From the NCBI GenBank assembly GCA_004555735.1, contig SFHH01000049.1, positions 1-12,001 of the forward strand: 12,001 nt of DNA, read 5' to 3'. Below the pieces are notes generated by a model. That model was not told the DNA's origin. It worked only from the letters and a program-made list of their open reading frames with translations, and did not search any database. This DNA comes from Acidaminococcus fermentans. Lineage in GTDB: Bacteria > Bacillota_C > Negativicutes > Acidaminococcales > Acidaminococcaceae. Shown here piece by piece: positions 7,550 to 12,001 of this stretch (position 1 is its first letter; each line of letters begins with the position of its first letter). A program made the translations under genes and the position numbers.

Positions 7550-8446
7550 ATGCTGAAAAATTTTGAACAGATGAAAGAAATGCTCCGGCAGCAGCCGGGG
7601 AAACGGCGGGTGGCAGTAGCTGTAGCCCAGGATGAACATACCCTCCAGGCGGTGAGCCAGGCTGCTCGGGACGGTTTGGTCCGTCCGGTACTGATTGGAA
7701 AAGAAACAGAAATCCGGGAAATCCTGGAAAAAATCGGCTGCCCAGAACTGGAAGTGGACATCATCGACCTGGAAGATCCGGTGGCATGTATCCAGAAAGC
7801 AGCGGACTTGGCCCGGGAAGGCCGGGTGGACTGTATCATGAAGGGCAAATGTCAGACCGGGACGTTGATGAAGGTCCTGGTGAACAAGGATACGGGAATC
7901 CGCACTGGGGACATCATGAGCCTGGTGGGATTCTTTGAAAGTCCTTATTACCACAAAGTATTCGCCATTACGGATCCGGCTCTTCTGACCTATCCGGATC
8001 TGGAACAGAAAAAAGCGGAAATCCGCAATGCGGTAGGCGCTTTCCATGCTTTGGGAGAAAAGGATCCTAAGGTGGCCATGCTTGCTGCTGTGGAAAAAGT
8101 GAACCCCAAGATGCCGGAAACGGTGGAAGCGGATGCCATCAAACGGGAAGGTATCCCCGGCTGCACACTGGAAGGGCCCATCAGTCTGGACTTGGCCATG
8201 GATCCGGAAGCGGCCCGGATCAAAGGCTATGAAAGTTCGGTGGCAGGGGATGCGGATCTGCTGGTACTGCCGGATATTGTGGCAGCCAATGCGGTGGCCA
8301 AGGCCATCACGGTCATCGGAGGCGGCAGGACTGGTGGGGTGGTCCTGGGTGCAAAAGTTCCGGTTCTCCTGGTTTCCCGGGCCGCTTCTGCCGATGATAA
8401 ATACATGTCCATTGTAGTGGCTGCCCTGATCGGCCACGGCTGTTAA
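7550..8446 (+). CDS. ptb: Phosphate butyryltransferase (Pta/Ptb family)
   Basis: This enzyme exchanges CoA for phosphate on butyryl-CoA or a similar short acyl-CoA, making the acyl phosphate used by the kinase downstream. The 298 residues match the length of clostridial Ptb (about 301). Family landmarks run throughout: RRVAVAVAQDEHTLQAV near the start, the central KDTGIRTGDIMSLVGFFE, VNPKMPETVEADAIKREG, GPISLDLAMDPEAA, then VAGDADLLVLPDI and GAKVPVLLVSRAAS. I chose ATG 7550 because MLKNF matches the usual MIKSF-type beginning and lies 9 bases after AGGA; GTG 7547, one codon earlier, is also possible. It follows the fused hydro-lyase by 15 bp and precedes the transporter by 19 bp. No butyryl-CoA-forming genes are visible, so acetyl-CoA or propionyl-CoA could be the real substrate here. 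Confidence 0.93.
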   Translation: MLKNFEQMKEMLRQQPGKRRVAVAVAQDEHTLQAVSQAARDGLVRPVLIGKETEIREILEKIGCPELEVDIIDLEDPVACIQKAADLAREGRVDCIMKGKCQTGTLMKVLVNKDTGIRTGDIMSLVGFFESPYYHKVFAITDPALLTYPDLEQKKAEIRNAVGAFHALGEKDPKVAMLAAVEKVNPKMPETVEADAIKREGIPGCTLEGPISLDLAMDPEAARIKGYESSVAGDADLLVLPDIVAANAVAKAITVIGGGRTGGVVLGAKVPVLLVSRAASADDKYMSIVVAALIGHGC

Positions 8447-8465
8447 AAGACAAGGGGAATTTCAT

Positions 8466-9812
8466 ATGAAACAAGATATCCAATTCCAAGTTTGCGGACT
8501 GCAGTTCAAATATTTCCTGCCATTTTTCCTGATCATCATGATCTGTACCTATATGGGCTGGCTGCCTACCACCACGGTCTATGCCAATACAGCAGGAAAA
8601 TATGTGGCGACCAACTACATTGCCACTGGCGCTTTCCTGATGGCGGTCGGCGGGCTCTTTTTCTGGCTGGGGGACGCGGTTCCCATCGTCAATAAATATC
8701 TGGGCGGTTCCTGCCTGCTGCCTCTGTTCGGGGCCTCTCTCATGAATTATATGGGCATGATTCCCCAGACTTTGGTCAATGGATGCCGTGTCCTGATGAA
8801 AACAGGGTTCCAGGATGCCTATATCGCTCTCCTGCTGGTGGGATCCGTCCTGGTCATGGATCGGAAAGTGCTGCTGAAGGCTACCGTGCGGTATCTGCCC
8901 ACAGTGGTAGGAAGCCAGGTCTTTGCCTTGGGCTTCTGCATCCTGGGAGGCTGGCTCACCGGGTTCGGCTGGAAAGAAGGAATGTTCTATGTAGGCGCTC
9001 CCTGCATGTCCGGCGGTTCTGCCGGTGCCATGACCACGCTGCCGGCTCTGTATTCCAATCTGGCGGGAAAGGATCTGACGGGGCTGGCAGGACAGTTCCT
9101 CTGCTATGCCTCCATTTCCAATGTACTGGCCGTACTCTTTGCCGCTGTCGGCGGTCCTCTTACGGAAAAAATCCCTGGTCTCAACGGGCGGGGGAAGATC
9201 CTGATGAACCAAGATGCCATTGAAGCAGAAGATGAAGTCAAGGGGGAAAAGAGAGACGTGACTTCTGCCGATTACAAGAAACTGGGCGGGGGCATCTTCA
9301 TGGCTCTGGTCCTCTACCTGGCTGGCGTCCTGCTGGCCCACATCCCGGGGCTGAATCACATTGCCGGCCTGGCTTGGACCATCATCCTGGCCATTCTGAT
9401 CAAGACCACTAACATCCTGCCGGAAGATGTGTCCTATGACTGCGTCTATTCCATGCAGTTTGCCCTGAAGGCCATGCTGCCCATGCTGATTGCCGGCATC
9501 GGGGTCTGCTCCCTGCGCATCACCGACCTGACCAGCTATTTCTCCGGCGGCGTGCTGCTTGTGATTTTCTTGGGAGTCTTGGGTGCCATGATGGGGGCCA
9601 TGCTTTTCGGCCGCCTTGCCGGGCTGTACCCCTATGAAGCCGGAGTTACCGCCGGCCTGTGCTGCTGCAATATCGGCGGTTCCGGAGATATCGCCGTGCT
9701 GACCGCTGCCAAACGGATGGACCTTCTGGCTTTTGCCTCTATTTCCACCCGGATCGGAGGGGCCCTAATGGTCATCTGGCTGGGGCTTCTGTATCCGCTT
9801 TTCATGCTGTGA
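8466..9812 (+). CDS. 2-hydroxycarboxylate transporter, CitS-like (citrate/malate type)
   Basis: This inner-membrane carrier should import citrate, malate or a related hydroxy acid, with Na+ or H+ symport or by exchange. The 448 residues match Klebsiella CitS (446 as I recall). The chain is a series of hydrophobic segments with two glycine-rich re-entrant loops typical of the 2HCT family: one around G183-G187 (SGGSAG) and one around N402-D408 (NIGGSGD). The C-terminal ISTRIGG motif carries R429, corresponding to the conserved Arg of CitS (R428) linked to substrate binding. A central hydrophilic stretch near residues 240-275 separates the two halves. There is no cleavable signal. AAGGGGA precedes ATG 8466. 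An intrinsic terminator lies 10 bp after the stop. The substrate is not fixed by sequence; the aconitase-like neighbours favour a tricarboxylate. Confidence 0.92.
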   Translation: MKQDIQFQVCGLQFKYFLPFFLIIMICTYMGWLPTTTVYANTAGKYVATNYIATGAFLMAVGGLFFWLGDAVPIVNKYLGGSCLLPLFGASLMNYMGMIPQTLVNGCRVLMKTGFQDAYIALLLVGSVLVMDRKVLLKATVRYLPTVVGSQVFALGFCILGGWLTGFGWKEGMFYVGAPCMSGGSAGAMTTLPALYSNLAGKDLTGLAGQFLCYASISNVLAVLFAAVGGPLTEKIPGLNGRGKILMNQDAIEAEDEVKGEKRDVTSADYKKLGGGIFMALVLYLAGVLLAHIPGLNHIAGLAWTIILAILIKTTNILPEDVSYDCVYSMQFALKAMLPMLIAGIGVCSLRITDLTSYFSGGVLLVIFLGVLGAMMGAMLFGRLAGLYPYEAGVTAGLCCCNIGGSGDIAVLTAAKRMDLLAFASISTRIGGALMVIWLGLLYPLFML

Positions 9813-9822
9813 TGCTGCTTTT

Positions 9823-9867
9823 GCCAGGAGCTGGAAATTTACAAGATTTCCGTTCCTGGCTCTTTTT
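9823..9867 (+). terminator. Intrinsic terminator after the transporter gene
   Basis: GCCAGGAGC (9823-9831) pairs with GTTCCTGGC (9852-9860) with one G-U pair. After a bulged T, GGAAAT (9833-9838) pairs with ATTTCC (9846-9851) around a 7-base loop. TCTTTTT (9861-9867) follows directly. A 15-pair stem plus T-run is a convincing Rho-independent terminator. No good promoter is visible between it and butyrate kinase, so partial read-through is likely. Confidence 0.85.
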
Positions 9868-9887
9868 ATCCTGTTGGGAGGAATCAT

Positions 9888-10997
9888 ATGATGAAGGAAT
9901 ATAAAGTATTTGCCATCAATCCAGGCTCTACATCTACCAAAATTGCCCTTTTCCAGGGAGACGTGGAAGTGTTCAGCAAAAATATCACCCATGAAGCTGC
10001 TGAACTGAAGCAGTTCCGGGAAATCCTGGATCAGCTGGCTTATCGAAAGAAATCTATCCTGGAAGCTCTCCAAGAAGCCAATCAGAGCCTTACTGGTACC
10101 GATGCTTTCGTAGGGAGGGGAGGAGGATTGGTCAGTGTGGTAGGGGGTACATATCCCGTCAATGACAGGATCCTGGCCGATCAGCGCAATAAAGTCAGTG
10201 TCCAGCATCCAGCCATTTTGGGAGCCCAGCTGGCCCATGAATTCGTAGAAGAGTACGGGGGACAGGCTTTCATCGTCAATCCTCCTGATGTGGATGAGTT
10301 CATCGATGAGGCTAGGATCACCGGGCTCAAGGGCCTTTACCGGGAAAGCAAGCTCCATGCCCTGAACCAGAAAGAAGTGGGGATCCGTTATGCCAAAAGC
10401 CTGGGGAAACGATATGAAGAGATGGATCTGATCATCTGCCATATCGGGGGTGGCATCTCCGTTACCGCCCATCGGAAAGGGAAGATGATCGATTCCAATG
10501 ACATCGCCCAGGGAGACGGACCGATGGCGCCTACCCGCTGCGGTGCTCTGCCGGTGAAAGATGTGGTACGGATGTGCTTTTCCGGAAAGTTCACAGAAGA
10601 AGAAATCTATCAGAAAATCACCAAGAATGGAGGCCTGGTGGATCATCTGGGGACCAGTGATGCCCGGGAAGTGGGAAAAAGGATCGCTGCCGGGGACGGG
10701 TATGCCAAATTGGTCTATGACGCCATGATTTACCAGATTGCCAAACAGGCCGGAGCCATGGCGGCTGTCCTGGAAGGAAAGGTGGACGGTATTGTCCTGA
10801 CCGGGGGCATCAGCTATGATCCCTATGTGGATGCAGAACTGAAACGGAAACTGCAGTTCATTGCGCCGGTTACAGTAATGGCCGGAGAATTTGAAATGGA
10901 GGCACTGGCAGCTGGTGCCCTGCGGGTCCTTACCGGAGAAGAGGAACCCAAAACCTATACGGGGATCCCCTGCTGGAACGGGTTCCATCTTGGCTGA
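9888..10997 (+). CDS. buk: Butyrate kinase (acetate/butyrate kinase family)
   Basis: This enzyme transfers phosphate from an acyl phosphate to ADP, giving ATP and a free short-chain acid; it is the partner step to phosphate butyryltransferase. The family signature INPGSTSTKIALF lies at residues 10-22, followed by FVGRGGGLVSVVGGTYPVN, HALNQKEVGIRYAK, ICHIGGGISVTAHRKG and GIVLTGGISYDPYV. The 369 residues exceed clostridial Buk (about 355) by a short unusual tail ending CWNGFHLG. GGGAGGA (9876-9882) serves ATG 9888 or the adjacent ATG 9891, which is equally possible. It is separated from ptb by the transporter and a terminator, unlike the usual adjacent ptb-buk pair. Branched-chain or propionyl substrates are possible; acetate kinase is less likely from the sequence type and length. 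Confidence 0.94.
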   Translation: MMKEYKVFAINPGSTSTKIALFQGDVEVFSKNITHEAAELKQFREILDQLAYRKKSILEALQEANQSLTGTDAFVGRGGGLVSVVGGTYPVNDRILADQRNKVSVQHPAILGAQLAHEFVEEYGGQAFIVNPPDVDEFIDEARITGLKGLYRESKLHALNQKEVGIRYAKSLGKRYEEMDLIICHIGGGISVTAHRKGKMIDSNDIAQGDGPMAPTRCGALPVKDVVRMCFSGKFTEEEIYQKITKNGGLVDHLGTSDAREVGKRIAAGDGYAKLVYDAMIYQIAKQAGAMAAVLEGKVDGIVLTGGISYDPYVDAELKRKLQFIAPVTVMAGEFEMEALAAGALRVLTGEEEPKTYTGIPCWNGFHLG

Positions 10998-11007
10998 CTG
11001 TCGAAAG

Positions 11008-11859
11008 TTGAAGCCCTGGACACCCTTTTCCCAGACATTTCTCCGTTATGGGAGCATCCTTGCAGGATGTGTCCTGATGGCTGGCGCTTTCCATATTTTT
11101 TTTGTTCCCCATCATTTCCTGACAGGGGGCCTTACCGGGCTGGCCATTATTTTCTACTATCTTTTCGGGTGGCCTCCTGGGATGGTAGGTTTTCTGCTGA
11201 ATTTCCCTTTGTTCTATCTGGCCTGGCGGTATATCAGCCGGAAATTCTTTGTGGACAGCCTGATTGGAACCTTCCTTTTTTCAGCGGCATTGGATGGGTT
11301 GGCTTTTCTCCAGGGAAAAGTCCAGGTAGAGGATCCTATCCTCGGTTTGGCTGCCGGCGGAGTCCTGACAGGACTGGGCTATGCACTGGTTTTCCGGGCC
11401 GGTTCCACCACAGGTGGAGTGGACATCCTAGGGTTCCTGAGCCAGAAATACTACAATGTTTCGGTGGGGACCACCAATTTCCTGTACAATTTTACCTTGA
11501 TGCTGGCGGCTCTTTTCTTTCTGGGGCTGACTCCAGTGCTGTACAGCATGATGATGTTCTTTGTGATCTTCAAATCTACCAATACCTTCGTGGTGGGGTT
11601 CGATTTCAAGAAAAGCATCCTGATCATTACAGAAAGGCCGGAGAATATCAGTACCCGGATCCTTCATGAACTGGACAGGGGGGTGACCTTCCTCCAGGGA
11701 GAAGGAGCTTATTCCCGCCGAAAACTGCAAGTCCTCCTGGTGGTCCTGAAACTGACCCAGCTGGCCCAGCTGAAAGCCATCGTACAGGAAGAGGATCCTC
11801 AGGCTTTTGTGGCCATACAGGATGTGAATGAAGTCGTGGGAAAAGGATTCACCTGGTGA
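11008..11859 (+). CDS. YitT-family membrane protein (DUF161 plus DUF2179)
   Basis: This is a predicted inner-membrane protein of the widespread YitT family, whose function is not established. The N-terminal two thirds are hydrophobic, starting with the family-like RYGSILAGCVLMAGAFHIFF, then VPHHFLTGGLTGLAIIFYYLFG, and later a glycine-rich GSTTGGVDILGFL. From about residue 203 a soluble DUF2179-like domain follows (SILIITERPENISTRIL, then GEGAYSRRKLQVLLVVL). No ATG fits the family N-terminus. TTG at 11008 gives 283 residues, the usual length, and TTG at 10990, overlapping the buk stop, gives 289; both have weak ribosome sites. ATG 10891 would add 39 residues that are only another frame of buk. 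The near contact with buk suggests one transcript, but no functional link to the acid pathway is evident. Confidence 0.85.
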   Translation: MKPWTPFSQTFLRYGSILAGCVLMAGAFHIFFVPHHFLTGGLTGLAIIFYYLFGWPPGMVGFLLNFPLFYLAWRYISRKFFVDSLIGTFLFSAALDGLAFLQGKVQVEDPILGLAAGGVLTGLGYALVFRAGSTTGGVDILGFLSQKYYNVSVGTTNFLYNFTLMLAALFFLGLTPVLYSMMMFFVIFKSTNTFVVGFDFKKSILIITERPENISTRILHELDRGVTFLQGEGAYSRRKLQVLLVVLKLTQLAQLKAIVQEEDPQAFVAIQDVNEVVGKGFTW

Positions 11860-11900
11860 AAGATTTTTTCTGGCTGAAAATTGACTTTGGGAGGTAAGCA

Positions 11901-12001
11901 ATGGATATGATCAACGAAAGATCGAGTACGTATGGTTTCAGTCACTTCCTGGAAATTTCCTTGAAAAAGCAGGAAATCAAACAAATTTCTGGGATCATCT
12001 A
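11901..12001 (+). CDS. Start of an unidentified gene, cut by window edge
   Basis: ATG at 11901 follows a good GGGAGGT site (11889-11895) 41 bp after the YitT stop. The 33 visible codons begin MDMINERSSTYGFSHFLEIS and continue with a lysine- and glutamine-containing stretch. I do not recognise a family. The spacing suggests it may be transcribed with the upstream genes. Confidence 0.55.
   Translation, partial: MDMINERSSTYGFSHFLEISLKKQEIKQISGII

Noticed and set aside
10891..11007. Upstream ATG extending the YitT-family protein by 39 residues
   Set aside because: The added residues are buk read in another frame and do not resemble a YitT N-terminus, though GGAGA upstream makes it superficially plausible.
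11848..11869. Small hairpin TTCAC-CTG-GTGAA followed by a T-run at the end of the YitT gene
   Set aside because: The stem is only 5 bp and AT-rich, it overlaps the stop codon, and AAGA precedes the T-run; too weak to call a terminator.

Overview
The window looks like chromosomal DNA of an anaerobic fermenting bacterium. It holds a homodimeric pyruvate:ferredoxin oxidoreductase, a phosphate butyryltransferase and a butyrate kinase. By eye the coding DNA is fairly GC-rich, while the main regulatory gap is AT-rich. My best guess is a Negativicutes member near Acidaminococcus, because tricarboxylate (citrate and trans-aconitate) fermentation is, as I recall, described in that genus. This assignment is inference and no search was run.

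Layout. A LacI/GalR-family regulator (1-685, minus strand, cut by the window edge) is divergent from a long plus-strand gene series. The 291-bp gap between them holds two consensus-like promoters facing away from each other. The rightward promoter carries twin LacI-type palindromes, and the leftward one carries helically phased AGTAAA repeats. The plus-strand genes are: nifJ/por (977-4507); an aconitase-superfamily large-subunit homologue that has lost all its cluster cysteines (4603-5721); a fused small-large aconitase/isopropylmalate-isomerase-type hydro-lyase with intact cluster residues (5738-7534); phosphate butyryltransferase (7550-8446); a CitS-like 2-hydroxycarboxylate transporter (8466-9812); an intrinsic terminator (9823-9867); butyrate kinase (9888-10997); a YitT-family membrane protein (about 11008-11859); and the first 33 codons of an unidentified gene (11901 to the end).

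How the genes may work together (inference). The transporter would import citrate or a related hydroxy-di/tricarboxylate. The aconitase-like proteins would isomerise or hydrate it. Steps not encoded here, such as a lyase and a decarboxylase, would lead to pyruvate. The oxidoreductase would make acetyl-CoA and reduced ferredoxin, and phosphotransacylase plus acyl kinase would recover ATP. The LacI regulator would switch the cluster on when substrate is present. The most unusual part is the pair of aconitase-family proteins: one is a domain-permuted fusion with an atypical substrate-loop sequence, and the other is a cluster-less paralogue just upstream.
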